NCBI GenBank assembly: GCA_037447655.1
Contig: JBBHKE010000523.1
Location: 11,737-70,057 of the forward strand
Origin: Zygnema cylindricum
Lineage: Eukaryota > Streptophyta > Zygnematophyceae > Zygnematales > Zygnemataceae
Direction of reading: 5' to 3'
DNA length: 58,321 nucleotides
The position numbers and the translations under genes are program-made. Below, piece by piece: positions 41,420 to 54,418 of the stretch; the stretch's first letter is position 1; each line of letters starts with the position of its first letter. The notes below the pieces were generated by a model. That model was not told the DNA's origin, did no database searches, and was given only the letters and a program-made list of their open reading frames with translations.

Positions 41420-44400
41420 AGAGACTGGAGACCCAACAAACTAAAGGTTTAAGTAAGGTGGGAGAGGTCACGAATGGGCCAAAGAGCAACGGTGAAATCA
41501 TGCCGTTAAAGATACCCGCACAATAGGAAAGAAAAACTCGAAAAAAACCTTAAAATTAATACATCTTGATAATTATTAAATAAATGATGGCCACAACTAT
41601 ATTGTAAATTAATTTATATGTGTGCTTAGCTGCTCACATACGGCCACATAAAATAGGATTCCCACAAAAACGGTTGGAGGAGGAGAACATATTACTTCCC
41701 TTTCTATGTATGACACGAAAGCATTTGCTTTTGTACACACCGAGTTAATGGTAGTTGCCAAATTATTTATTTCTCAAAAAAACCTTATGGTGACTTTAGC
41801 AATACATAGCGATTGTAGGAACATTTGGAGGTCATCCTGAATGTTATGTACATTAGTTTGGGTCAGCATTGCTATGTACATTAGTTTGGGTCAGCATTGC
41901 TTCTAACAGTTATTTGTGCACAAACTTTGTGATGGTTTCGTTGTTGCCTTGTGTTTGTTTAATGAAGTTGATGTGAGTAAAAAGTGAATGTTGAATGTAC
42001 AACAATAAGTTCTCTTTAGTTATCAAAGTACTTGTGTTTACAATGGGAGATTGGGTTGTATGTCATCTGGTTGCATTTGACATGTCCTTGCCTATATATA
42101 AACAATAATGTTTTTTTGCTTGCTACTTTTAGCTTGTTCAACAAGGTGGTTATTTTTTTCGCTTTTCGGGTATTAACTGAGTTTTGCCAACAGTTTTGCT
42201 CATTTCAAAAAAGTAAAACCAATTTGTGGAGCTCTCAAGCCATCGCCAATTGTTGTGTATCTAAAAAAAACATATAGCGACTATTCATACCATATAGTAC
42301 ATGTGAACTGATTTTTTTTAATAACTAAAAAGTTGTAAGAATGTACATTGTGGGAAACGACAACGATCTTGTGTATGCGAGTAATACATATTTTGAGGCA
42401 AGTGCACTGTAGACAAAGCTAAATCAAATGCATAATTTCATTGTGAAATTTTTTTTTGGAAATAGAGCACCTAGTACCCGTCTTTTCCTTCCCACCCAAA
42501 CATTTGTCTCGTCTCTCCGCCTTCGATGATCGCCTCATGGACGTTCTCCACACTTTGTTCGTTTGTGGGGCTTCTTTTCGCGAGTTTGGGTTTACGGTTT
42601 GAATTCAGGCACCCTTTCTTCAAGTGTGACATTTTTGACTACTTGGGAAGTTGGTGCTCTATTGCCCCGTTTCTGCCTTGTTGGCTTGGGATGCTGCTTC
42701 TCTTGGTATTGTTGTCCCTCGTGTCCCTCATGTTCAGACGGTCTCTTCGCCTTCCAATAATCCATTTTGGCAGGACCTTGTTCCACTCCTCCCCTTAAGG
42801 CAAGAACCTGTTCCATTCCATTCCTCCACTTGCTTTAGTAGACGTGTCGATTCTCTCCAACCTAATTAAAAAATCGGTTGTGTGTGTGCTGAATTAAATT
42901 ATGATAAAGTTGTCGCCACTATCCTATCCAAACTTCTCCAGGCGCTTCCCTCTAATTGGTCCTGTGTCCGCTGTGTCCGCTTTCCCTCTTGCAGTGGGCC
43001 AAGTTGAGGGCTTAGCCATTGGCTCCTCCTATTATCTCCACTCTTTATGCTTGCTCTATTCACCACCGCCCTCAAAGTGAGATCTAGCCTCCCTCATCCA
43101 CCCTTACTTAGCTCTCTTGCCCGTGACCTTCAACATGATGGCGTCCATTTACTTTGTTGCTCTCATATTGATGCAAGCGCACGACACTATTCGGGACACC
43201 ATGGAAACTATTGTTTATGATAGGAGGTATTCTGTTCAATGAGAGGTTTCACCTATGATTCCTTTGTGCCGGATTGATAATGTATTGCTTGATGGTGCCC
43301 GTCGTATATTTGGTGACATTGTTTTGAAGAACCTTGCCCTCGATACACGAGTTGGTTAAGCGGCTCGACATATTGGAGTGGCCAATATTGGATTGAAGTT
43401 GTTAAGAAAAAGGAGCGAGATTGTACACAACGTGATACTATGGATGCCTTTATTCCGTTGACGTTGAGATATTTGGTTGTTTGGGAGTTGCTTTGGACGA
43501 GTTTCTCCGTAATTGTTGTCGGCGCTCTTTCAAGAGAATGAGCCAATGGAACCTTCCTGCTTCGGTCTTTACTTCTTTTTATCGTGAACGTTTGTTTATG
43601 GATCTAAAGCGAGTGCAAGCTTCTATTCTCCTTCGACCGGGATTGCTATTATGAAACTATCAACGTGTTTGACAACATCCTCAGCGTGCTCCCCCCGAGC
43701 CTGTTGGAAAGGTGTTCTTTTTCGTATATCTTTCGACCTGTTGTGGTTTGGTTAGGTGGTGTTTGGTCGGTGCCCTATTACGTAGTTGCCTTTGTGATTG
43801 TTGCCTCTTTGAATGTTCTTGGTTAGCACGCCTTTTGTCTACGTTTTAGTTTTTTCCGCATTGTTGCTTCGTTCCGCTTGCCTATTTTCCAGTTTTGTAT
43901 TTCCCATCCACTTTTTTGGACCACAAGTACTCAATAAGTACTCGAATGGTCTACCATCGTGCTTTCTTAGTAAAATATTGTTCCTATTGCATTATTTTAT
44001 AGTCGTATTTGGCGGCTCATTGCTCGTAAAGGGCGGACCTACTACATATTGTTTCCAAACAAGTTGTGGTGTAGAACTAAAGTCAAATGTCAACGAAAAC
44101 GCATGTGAGATGATGAAAGTGAATCGATTGCGGACAAGTTCAACCAGTTCCAAAAAGACTAATGGAACTTAAAAATTCTCCGCCATAAGATTAAATAGTG
44201 TCGAAGAGAGCTTAATGAAGTTTCACCTATTCATCAAATCCATGATCATCATGAAGTTTTCTTCTCCAACAGATTCCATGAAACTTTTCATTTCCATGAA
44301 CGTTTTAGATTAAACACACGACATCAGGAGAAAAACATACACCAAGAAAGTGTGTACAGAAAGTAACAAAATCATCCTCACACGGTTCATTTTCCTGTAG

Positions 44401-44950
44401 ATTTGGACAATACTGGTTTGTATCTTGTAAATTACTTTAACACATTCCTTTTACATTTCTATTGGTATTAATCATTAAACATCTTTTGTGATCACCAAGG
44501 TGGCTTTTACAATACACTGCCCTACATGATTAACAATAAAGAAACGTAATATTATTAACGCTATTTTTTGTACCATTGTCATAACAATAAAAACGTTAAT
44601 ACTAAATCTATAACTAAACGCTAAATTTTGGGTCGACTTTATTATGTGTACAACGAGTTAGAATCAACACTATTTCAAGTGTGAATATCGTATTTTGACT
44701 ACATCTCCCGAGTGGCATACTCACGAATTTTGAAATCATACAAAACATAAAATTTAACAAAATTTTAGGTTATTTTACGCGAGTTTATGGTTTAGATTAA
44801 GTCTTATTCTTTCTTGTCGAAAATTTTTACACTTAAAATGTTTGCGCTATCTTCTAACGGTTAACAACTATTTAAATTTAATTAACATACGGATCGCACT
44901 TAACGTTGTAGAGATGAACTGTCACGTGGATTATGTACGGACAGTTATCC
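41420..44950. other. No assignable gene; possible decayed coding around 42500-43750
   Basis: A 28-bp unit (TATGTACATTAGTTTGGGTC..) is duplicated at 41845-41872 and 41873-41900. From about 42500 to 43750 the base composition is more even and open frames are longer on the plus strand, for example 42651-42869. No domain is recognisable and the frame changes repeatedly. It could be an old retroelement or gene remnant; I cannot support either. Confidence 0.4.
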
Positions 44951-45095
44951 GTATTCCCCCCCAAAAAAAGAATAAAAACTTAAATGCAACATTAATGAAC
45001 CCCAAAACTCCTAAAATCCCCTGAAAAACTCCCAAAAACCCTGAAAAAACCAAAAAAAACCTAAAAAACACCTAAAAACCCTTTAGCAATTTGAG

Positions 45096-48000
45096 TTACT
45101 CCAAGCCGTCGTCCACATTAAATCCTGCGCCAGTCCATTGGCTTGCATTTCCAGGCTTTAAAACTAATGGACCACCTCCTCGGGCTCTCCCTCTACCCCT
45201 TCCCCTTCCCCTGAGAGGCACATGGGCTCCACCTTTTTTTTCTGAAAGCTGCCCGTCCAGTTGGGCAGGAGAAACATTTGTTCCTGTCGCACTCGTTTCT
45301 GAACTACTCGAATTTCTTTCTAAACCTCCGATTACCTTCTCAACCTCTTTTGAAACTCCATTTGTATTTGTATTTGTATTATTCGTATTCGTATCTGTAT
45401 TTGTACCCGATTGGGCTTCCCCACCAACTGACAAAACCGCCTGTAAAAATCAAACAGACTCTTAAAAAAAAGACGGTAAAAAAAAAAAAAAAAAAAGATC
45501 TTTTTGTAGCGGCTAAAGAAAGGTCGGAACGAAACAAGCCCAGACATTTTTTAAACCAAAACAAGGCGGAAAAAAGAAAGAAGAGAACGAAAAAAACAAA
45601 CAAAGAAAGAAAGCAAAAAAAGGAAAAAAGGAAAAAGAATTGAAAACGGTTCTCGGTTTAAGGACGGACCAACGAGGGAGCCCCATGTGGCGCAATTTTC
45701 GCCCTTAAACCCTCCAATGCCTCAAAAACGCCTCCTGCGATATCGGGATTTAGGGCGTCTAATTTTCGAGTTAATTCCTCGAGCTTCTGATATTGTTGTA
45801 AGGCATTTTCTTGGACCTGATAGGAAGTAAAAAAACAAAACCAATTATGTATATGCAAGTTGAATAAATACATGCTCACGAAGGAAGAAAAAGTACAACC
45901 AATGATGTAAAATGTCATTTTAAACAATAAAAAATTCACAAAGACAGAAAAAAACTGTGTGCAATTGATAATGTTATTGACATCGACTCACAGTGACTCA
46001 TGTTGACACATATTTACTCAAGTTGACTCATATTGGCTCACATCGACTCATATCGACTCATGTTGACTCATGTTGACCCATGTTGACACAAGACTCATTG
46101 ACTCATGTTGACCCATGTTGACTCATTGACTCACTTTGACTCATATTGACCCATGTTGACTCAAGTTAACTCAAGTTGACTCATTGACTCATGTTGACTC
46201 AAGTTTGACTCATTGACTCATGTTGACTCAAGTTGACTCATTGACTCATGTCGACTCATGTTGACTCAATTTGACTGATGTTATTGCACATTGACTCATG
46301 TTTCGACTCATATGGACTCATGTTGAGCAACTTGAATCATGTTAACTCATATAGGCTCATATTGGATCATGTTGACTCATATTGACCCAAGTTGACTCAA
46401 GTTGATTCATGTCGGCTCATGTTAACTCCTCTTCACTCATTTGACTCAAATTGACTCATATTCTTAAAAAAATAGACTCACGCGACCACCATCTGATTCA
46501 CAAAATATGATGAAAAAAGACCTGAGAAATCCCAATGCATGTTATCCTTTTTATCTACTCTCCCAAGGTATTGACCACAATATTCGTATCAATGCAACTA
46601 ATGTGACTCTTTTTCCCTTGTTCGATAACTTAAAGCCCTCCCTCCTTCCCCAGTGATCATTACTGAACCCTACGCCAACTCAGATCCGACAAAAAACTTG
46701 AATCGATTTAGTCGCAGGAAAATAAAAACCAACAAAAAAAAGGTGCAGAAACTTTTAAAGAAAAGGAGAAAAATGGAAAACTTACCATGATATTAAGATC
46801 AATACACAGTTTTTCCTTTTCTAGCTCTTCATCCGCGACTGCTTTCGCTGCTGCGTCCCAAACCTGAAATAAATCCATTTTTACATATGTAAGATGAAAA
46901 AGTAAAATAATACATTTGGGCAATACACATTAATAGGATTGAAATAAATACAATATTACATATATCAAATCCTAAAAACTGCATACCTATTTCATCACTT
47001 TTTTACTTTTAAGGTGCTAAAATTATAAACTTTGAGAAAACAAGGAGGAAACAACAAGGAGACAGTTCTATGCTGCGTTCCAACCTCCGTTCAGTAATGG
47101 CAAAATTTTATAACTGGGTCCGTGATTGAATGCTGTGACTTAGAAGAATCAGGGATAAGGGGAGAAAAGAATCAGGGATAAGGGGAGAAATAAAGATAAA
47201 CGGAGAAATAAAGGTAAAGGAAATAATACAGGTAATGGGAGAAATGAACGTAAAGGGAGAAATAAAGAAAAGGGGAGAAATAAAAGATGACGAAAAAATA
47301 GGGAGACGTGTAAAGGTAAAAGAAAGAAATAAGAAAAAGGACGAAATAAAGGTAAAACAAAAAGTGAAGATAAAAGGGAGAAATAAAAATAAAGGAAGAA
47401 ATAAAGATAAAGAAAGAAGTAAAGAGAAAAGAAGAAAAAATAAAAGGGAGAAGTAAAGATAAAAGGAAGAAATAAAGATAAAAGAGAGAAATAAAGATAA
47501 AGGGAGAAAATAAGAGGAGAATAATAAGAATTCATATTTGAAGGAATTCCAGTTCTGGCCGCAACTATATGAATGTGATAATAAACCAAATTTAACCAGG
47601 TAAAAAAAATTGTGGGTTCTGGATTATGTTCCAAAAGTACAACAATTTCTTATTAAAAAAAGAAGATAGATGTTCGATCTTGACCCTTGATTCACATTTA
47701 CAACCCAGTTTAAAAAAAAAAAAAAAAAAAGAACAAAAAACAGGAAGCAGGCAGAAATCCAACTTATTTTTGAAAAATCCAGACTATTTTCCAAAAATCC
47801 AATCCATTTCCCAAAAATACAATCTATTTTTGAAAAATCCAATCTATTTTCCAAAATAAAGAGGTACAAAAAGCAAAAAATGGCACCTTCCTGGCAGCTT
47901 CCTCCTTTATCTTGGCTGCTTTTATTTTCTCCGATGACTGTTCGATCTTTCGGCGCAAATGCTCCAATGCTGGTAAATGGGGTTTATGGGGGTTTTTGGG

Positions 48001-50561
48001 GGTTTATGAAGGTTTATGGAGGTCAACGGGCGATTATTTTGGGAGGAGAGGGAGAGACTATTTTTGGATTTTTCTGTATTTTTTTTGGATTTTTGTAATT
48101 TGAATGTGCCAATGCTGTAGCTGGAAGAAAGGAAACTTAAAAATAATTATTGAACGTCACCGTACTTCTCATAATGAAAGGATTTCATATGCAAGAAACT
48201 CTAAAATAATTACTAAATGTTTTCGTACTTCTCATATTTTAACTAGTTTACATGCAAGTAATGGGAAAATAACTACTGAATGTGATCCGGTTTGTTTTTA
48301 CACATCTTTCAAGTGAGTTGAAATGCTGGAATGGCTCCTGCTGTGGATTTGGTTAGTTTCCTAACTAAAAAAAGTCATCTTACATGTTGAAAAATTCTTT
48401 CTACTTGACTTTTAACAAATATATGTGTGCTTTTTTATTTCATCTTTTCAATAGATATACAACATATGCGTCTCTTTTTCTTCAAAAAAAATCCAGCATA
48501 TGTGTCTTTCCTAATTTCATCTCCTCTAAAGAAGTAGATCTATTATAACAAACATTAACATATAAACATTAACAATTTCTCCTCTAGATATAGCTCCAAA
48601 ACTTAACCTTGATAAGTAACCCTGATCGATTTTTCTCAAACAATACAAAACAATCTGGCCATACATTTCCCTTCAAACTTTCCACTTTCCATCCTGTTCC
48701 CAAACTTTTTCCTTTCACTTCTTACCTGCCTTCTTCGATCCTGAGGTCAACTTCACTTCCAGCGTAAGATTTGCAAGCTCTTTCTCCACACTTTGAATTT
48801 TGGCATAATTGTCCTCAATATATCTGTTAAGACCTCGTATTATATCGCCCAAAAAAATAATGGAGCCAATAAATTACTACTCGTAAAATGTAAAATGAAA
48901 ATGAAAATACGCCGAACTTCGAAAAGGTAAATTACACCGTGGATCGTTATTACAGTGAAGAAATTATTAGCTGGGGTTTACACATGAATGAGTGGCTGGT
49001 TTTGAACTTAAAGAATTAGCGTGAAGAAAAAAACAACTAGTGTCTTTAACATTAATTTTTGGTCAGAGGGCAAAAAAAAAAAAATAGAGGGCAAAAAAAA
49101 AAAAAATCGGCACCAAATTAGTGTTATTAACGCTAATAGAGATTCACGGTGCACTAAACAGCCCTTTCCTATTATAGTTAATAATGCTAATTCGATTCCC
49201 ACTTTTTTTGTCCAAAAAACATATTGCGTCTTCCTACACTATATTCGTGTCATACATTCAAATTCCGCATTTACAGTAATAATTCCTTTATTCTTATAAT
49301 GATGGGCAGTGTAGTCGTAAAATGTAAGAACATTTAATTACACTGAAATTTGGAAAATAGTAAACTACACTACCAATCGCAAGTGCGGTTTCTTTGACTC
49401 AGAAAATCATAACTTAGTGTTGTTAATTATTTAAAACCTTATTTAGTGTAGTTCACACCAAATCCGCTTTAACGCAAATAGTTCACTAACCCTAATAGCA
49501 ACGTGTACTAGTCGAAAAATGTAAGAAAATGAGCTCAATGAATAATTGCAGTGGAGGTCTATTGCAACATTACTCGTTCAGGAAAAACGAAAAAAAAGAA
49601 AGAAAAAGAAAAAGAAAAAGAAAAAGAAAAAGAAAAAGAAAAAGGAAAAGAAAAGAAATAGAATCATTTTTTTGCCAAAACCATCATTATCCTCCCTATG
49701 AAGCGAAAGGAAGCTCTCTGAACTATGCAATGAACTGAGAGAAATAGACCAAAAGGGAAAAAGAGAAGGGAGAGAGGGAGAGGGAGAAAGAAAAGGTTGC
49801 ATAAGCGGTAAAACGAGAAACAGCAAAGTGATGATCAAAATGCGATTGCGAAAATGGCTAGAAATTAAATAACGTGCGGGAGAATACAAAAAAAAAAAAA
49901 AAAAAATTGAGAAGTTAAAAGATACATGTATTGAATTTAAAATTGTATTTAAAAAATTTAAAAATTTAGAGAGGATGCAGAACTCACTTTCTCAAAACAG
50001 CCTCTTTTGCCGCCAAAACCTATTCAAAACGCCAAAAGCAATCCCTTTTCAAATAATTAAAACAAACCTAGAAACAACAATGGGAGATCACAAAAATAAT
50101 CCTTTTCAAATAATGAAAACTATCCTAAGTTCCTGATCACCAAAACACATCCTACCTTACATTTATGCTTCATCAATTTCCCAATGCATTTTTTAAATAC
50201 TAGAAGCTTCATAGAAACACATTCAGATGTCATTTTGATGAATACATCAACATTTACCGAAATGAGCTCATTAAGAGCAATCTTAATGGGGGAGGAGGAC
50301 GAGGAAGGGGAGGCGGAAGGAGAAGAAGAGGGAGAGGGAGAGGTAGAGGGAGAGAGAAAAAGAGTGGGAGAGGGAAAGGGATCGGGGAAGGGAGAGGGAG
50401 AGGGAGAGGGAGAGGGAGAGGGAGAGGGAGAGACATAAAATCGAGAAACTAGGTTTAGCAAGTACCCTTTCCGTATATGCAATAACCGGAATCTCGCCAG
50501 CAAGGCCATCGACAGTTTCCGGTACAAGTTGCGAGGGATCGATGGATACAAGTTTCTCCAT
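45096..50561 (-). CDS. Coiled-coil protein with Arg/Gly-rich tail, seven exons
   Basis: Exons (minus): 50561-50466, 50019-49988, 48823-48726, 47969-47887, 46863-46786, 45816-45670 and 45440-45096. All have GT..AG borders and the phases join, giving about 291 residues. It starts MEKLVSIDPSQLVPETVDGL. Residues of about 33-130 are strongly helical and charged, with heptad-like spacing (KELANLTLEVKL, ALEHLRRKIEQSSEKIKAAK, KVWDAAAKAVADEELEKEKL), so a coiled coil is expected. Next comes YQKLEELTRKLDALNPD, then a Thr/Asn-rich linker, then GRGRGRGRARGGG and a C-terminal WTGAGFNVDDGLE-stop. The overall design and ending look like a conserved plant protein family, but I cannot name it or state a function. 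The RG-rich tail could bind RNA or be methylated (inference). Introns of up to about 1.1 kb hold several minisatellites. The small exon 2 (32 nt) is supported by frame and by the RVLAAKEAVLRK join. Confidence 0.75.
45975..46465 (-). repeat. TTGACTCA-type minisatellite in an intron
   Basis: About 490 bp built from 8-10-bp units of the form GTTGACTCAT, with variants such as GTTGACCCAT and ATTGACTCAT. It fills much of the intron between exons 5 and 6 of the coiled-coil gene. Each unit carries TGACTCA and TTGAC words. Confidence 0.9.
47158..47520. repeat. GGGAGAAATAAAGATAAA-type minisatellite in an intron
   Basis: About 360 bp of purine-rich 18-24-bp units around GGGAGAAATAAAGATAAA, between exons 4 and 5 of the coiled-coil gene. 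Its open frames are repeat-derived. Confidence 0.85.
48933..49153. mobile_element. MITE-like element inside an intron
   Basis: Left end TACACCGTGGATCGTTATTAC; right end CGCTAATAGAGATTCACGGTGCA; 221 bp. It lies in the intron between exons 2 and 3 of the coiled-coil gene. Confidence 0.65.
49587..49662. repeat. (AAAGAA)n microsatellite in an intron
   Basis: Runs of AAAGAAAAAG units in the same intron as the 48933 MITE. Confidence 0.9.
50327..50433. repeat. (GGGAGA)n microsatellite in the first intron
   Basis: GGGAGA units just downstream (in transcription) of exon 1 of the coiled-coil gene. The coding strand is a CTCTCC tract starting about 30 bases after the 5' splice site. Confidence 0.9.
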
Positions 50562-51104
50562 TTCCCTTTAGTGTTAAATAAATAAGGTAAAAAACAGTTG
50601 AAAGCGATTTTAGGGTTCACATATGGACTTGTAAATAAGATGATTAACAGTTAGGAGTGTTTTTAGGGTTCACATATGGACTTGTGAATAAATAATGGCA
50701 GCTAAGAGTGTTTAATATTCACATACGGTTTTGTAAATAAGGTAATTAACAGTTGAGAGTGTTTTTAGGGTTTACTTATGGACTTAGTTTCTAAAAAGAC
50801 AGCCATGCCGTTACTGCCATTACTGGGATTAATATGTTTTCACTTCAAATATTCACTTATTTTCGTTTAATACGATTAATATTTCATACGTTGCTAAATA
50901 TATTAGGTAAATCGTAAAATGCAGGTCTCAAGTTAGGTGAGAGCGAGGAGACTTTTCCAGAATTTTTTAGGGTTTCCATGATCCGAAGTCCTCCACTCCT
51001 GTCACCACACAGTCTGTGCTGTGTAACGTGCGAATATTTCGTGCGAAGACCGCATGAATTTCGTATAGTGGACTTTTAATGTGGTTGCTCAAAATTAAAC
51101 TACA
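50562..51104. other. Presumed upstream region of the coiled-coil gene
   Basis: AT-rich. A word of the form AGTGTTTTTAGGGTTCACATATGGACTTG is repeated with variation at about 50605-50640, 50657-50690, 50706-50735 and 50756-50790, that is, four diverged units of roughly 50 bp. No gene is seen. The coiled-coil gene's promoter should lie here. Confidence 0.5.
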
Positions 51105-51364
51105 GTGCATTCGTTTAACGCTATTAGTGTTAATTACTTTAGCGACTTAAAACATCTTTCTCCGTGCACACTTATCCGACTTTTAATTGGGAAACGAATC
51201 GGAAGGTGAGAATCTTGTTTTTAACGCGCAGCCGTCGGATTAGAAAAGTGTTCACGTTGAAAAGGTACTTAAAAGTGGTGAAAAAATCATTGAAGCATAT
51301 TAAAAGAGTACGGGTTTACAACTTTACATTAATAGTATTTAAAAAAAAGCGATACACGGTGTAC
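51105..51364. mobile_element. MITE-like element, ~260 bp
   Basis: The left end is eroded (CATTCGTTTAACGCTATTAGTG) and the right end is GCGATACACGGTGTAC. The interior ACATCTTTCTCCGTGCACAC and CGAATCGGAAGGTGAGAATC match the 6369-6603 copy. Confidence 0.65.
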
Positions 51365-51466
51365 TGTACGTCCCTAGGTATATCGTATCTGCTGAATTCC
51401 CCTCGTTCAGCAGTCAATTTTGAAGCTTGAACAGAGATTCGGCTGTCTAACTGATTTGATTATTCC

Positions 51467-52320
51467 ATGGCGTCTGGCAGCAATGGTTGCAGGGAAAAGG
51501 AAACCTCAGTCACCTCTATTTTGTCTTTTCCTGATGAAGTCCTTAACCATATCTTTACTTTGGCCAGCCAAGAAGACGGGCCCGTAAACCTAGTCAAGTT
51601 TTCTCTTGTATGTAAAAGGTTTCAAGCGAGAGTACTAGAAGTTATTCCTCTTCGTTTCCAGAATGCATACCGACAAAGACATTTACAACTATTGTCGAGA
51701 TTACAGCTGACGTCACAGAAATTACGTCCAGAAATAACACTCCAGTGAATAGTGTTGTAATGCAGTGGTCAGAAGTGATTGGACAAACTTGTACTTTTAC
51801 CTCTCTTTTAACAACCGTAAACTGCAACATATAGAGGCCAAAGTCGTTGTTTCCTTTAACGGAAACTGTAAATATTTCAGTCACTATCGATGTAGAGTGG
51901 ACAGATCGACTGGAGAACTGCTCATTGCTGAGAAGTGTCAAGAAATTAGAAATAATGTTTAAACTATTTATGGATAAACCATATGCAAGTATTCATGGAT
52001 GTGTTTCTCAATATTGAATTTCTTCAACTTCACCTGCAATGTGATGTAATTCCCCTCCGTATCAGCATCAAGCACCAATATTCTTAATACCTTTACTTTG
52101 ATGGATTGCTTCCTCCTTCACTTCTTAAAGGATTATTAGGAATGCACGTTCCAGCTCATCAATTTGTAGCTCCACATTTTTGCAAACTTGCATCAGTGGT
52201 GATAAACCTTGAATCAAATGAAGTACTGAATAATGGAATCGCATAATAAAAATAGCAGTGGCTGAATTATTTGGTGTGGAGCATGCCACCTTCAGTGTGG
52301 TTGCCTTTTCCATGGATGGG
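51467..52320 (+). pseudogene. F-box-like protein start, degenerate downstream
   Basis: An ATG at 51467 opens a 93-codon frame. Residues of about 18-58 (SILSFPDEVLNHIFTLASQE then LVKFSLVCKRFQARV) have the pattern of an F-box, the segment that binds SKP1 in SCF ubiquitin ligases. The frame ends at 51748. Further pieces in other frames look protein-like: VMQWSEVIGQTCTF near 51760, an LRR-like FLQLHLQCDVIPLRISI near 52020, and LLPPSLLKGLLGMHVP near 52110. Frameshifts and stops separate them. Either an F-box gene has decayed or small introns have escaped me; I favour decay. Confidence 0.45.
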
Positions 52321-54418
52321 AAAGGATGAGAGCAACTGCTTTCCCGAGTTAATGGCAGCCGTCGAATCGTTCAGTTTACTGCGGATCCTATTGGTGACAA
52401 GCTGAAAGCAACACAGGTACACATATTGTGGAAATTTTAGGGTTTATCATGAAGTCGTTGAATGTTGTTGTACAGGAGTAAAGATCTGTCTCATTGAGAA
52501 CAGCTTTTTGTCGACGATCTTTGTGATTACTTCTTTATGGTTGTTGCTTGGAATGAAATCATAGAAGCAGAGGTCTGAGAGGTAGAGGATGAATGTTCTA
52601 TGTATCTGAACCAAAGCATTCAACACATTAGAGCTCTCTGAACTTCGACATTTACACTATGAAAAACTCTCTATGCTCCTCGAGATGGCAAGTCAATTTG
52701 TGCGAGTAGTTATCTATCACAATAGTTATTTTACAGTAGTACTTCAGTAGTTATCCTCTTGGCACGTTTATTAGGTGAAACGAGCTCCATTCGGTTGATC
52801 ATTGCACGTTTAGAAATAGTAAGGTCCTATGACGATTGTAAAACTTGTTGGGGAGGAAGACCTACGGTAGGAAATTAATAAAGGTTCTTTGTTCTTTACC
52901 ATTTAATGAGGGTTATTTACTGTAACGATGCAAAATTCTGTACAGACTCTGATTGTTCTACAAAGCATTTTTTCTTCTCAAATAAAAGAATTAGTTTAAG
53001 TGTGGGTCTGCATGGACGCATTTTATTGTAATTGGGAAGCTTTCAATTTTTGGAGTAGAGACATACAGGAGGTCAATTTCCACTTAACAATTATTATTGT
53101 GATTTGCTCATGTCATTGTTTTGGCGCGGTCTTTTTTGTAAATTTGAACTTGAAGAAATCGGGCAAATATAGCATGATGAGAAGTTCGATGGAAAAGGTA
53201 AACTAATGAGTTTTTTTGAAGTTGCAACACTTAATACAGGTATTTCTTTAAACATGTTAAACCAGGTTTCGAATTCGTCCTGTAGTAACGCTTAGACTAC
53301 TAGGATTAAATCTTGCTCCAACCAATGGTGAAACAATATTTAGTATATGTTTCACTTCATTTTCATGAAGCAAAAATTGTTGTTTTCCAAGAATATTCTT
53401 CGCTACCAATGTCGGTAGCATAGAACTGGTAGGAAACTGGCGACGTGACCAAAAAGTGATCAAAAAGTATCCAATAAACATAAATGCGGTAGGTCTGTTG
53501 TTTTGTTCTTAATGGAGCAGTGCGTTTCTTTTCTTTTCCACTATTGTTTTAATGTGGACATGAGCATTGTAGATATCAATGCCACTGCGGTCGATGACGT
53601 TTTTTTTGTCGGATACTGGTATGCAATTCTTTTGTCCATTTCTTAGAACTGCCTTACACTTGTGAAAAATGCTTTTAGAAGTTCATGAATCAGAAAACTA
53701 CACCACCCATCGTTATTAGAGTTATTAACATTAATCCAGTCACAGCTTTTTTCGGCCGAAAATACAGATAACAATACTTTTTAAGGGAGGGGATTACAAT
53801 CTGCCGCATCTCCTTGCACTAAATTAAGATTACATATTCTAATGTGCATGAACACTAGTAGATCCTTAATGCTAATAACGAAGGGCAATGTACAAGTGTC
53901 ATGCGGACGATACGTCCTTCGAGTCAACAAATGAGGTTCTTGAAAACCATTTTAAAACTTTGCGTAGGAAAAGCTATGAAAAATATTCATTATATTCTAC
54001 TCGTCATTAAGAGATCACTTCCCTAAATCCATTGTCAACTGTTTTTCACAAAATTACACATAGCCTGATAAATGACCGAAGGACAAACCCTAGACTAAAA
54101 TCAGAAAATGATCTCCTTCAATCCGTACATAACATGTAACAAGTGTCACGAGCATGGTTCTCCCTCACCCTTCATTTGAACTTGGGGCAACCTAATAAGA
54201 GCATAGATGATCATTTCTCGCTTTTATTTATTAATTATGCTACTATTGTACATAATTTCCACTCCCTTTCAGAGTTATTACTCTGATTCAACTACCAAAA
54301 CATCGGTCCAGAAATTCAGTCCCTAACTACCGAAACTTGCCAAAACAGGAGAAATAATCGAGAGATTAATTTACCATTGGTTTTTGTTTTTTCGGAAAAC
54401 TCCTCCGTGGAAAAGCCT
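52321..54418. other. Non-coding stretch with one MITE
   Basis: No gene is recognised apart from the MITE-like element at 53699-53892. A minus-strand open frame at 53481-53257 (HENEVKHILNIVSPLVGARF) looks protein-like but matches nothing I know. Confidence 0.45.
53699..53892. mobile_element. MITE-like element, ~194 bp
   Basis: Left end TACACCACCCATCGTTATTAG and right end CTAATAACGAAGGGCAATGTA pair as diverged terminal inverted repeats. Confidence 0.6.

Noticed and set aside
46708-46923. Stand-alone small protein
   Set aside because: Only the VWDAAAKAVADEELEKEKL part is coding; it is exon 5 of the coiled-coil gene and the rest is intron.
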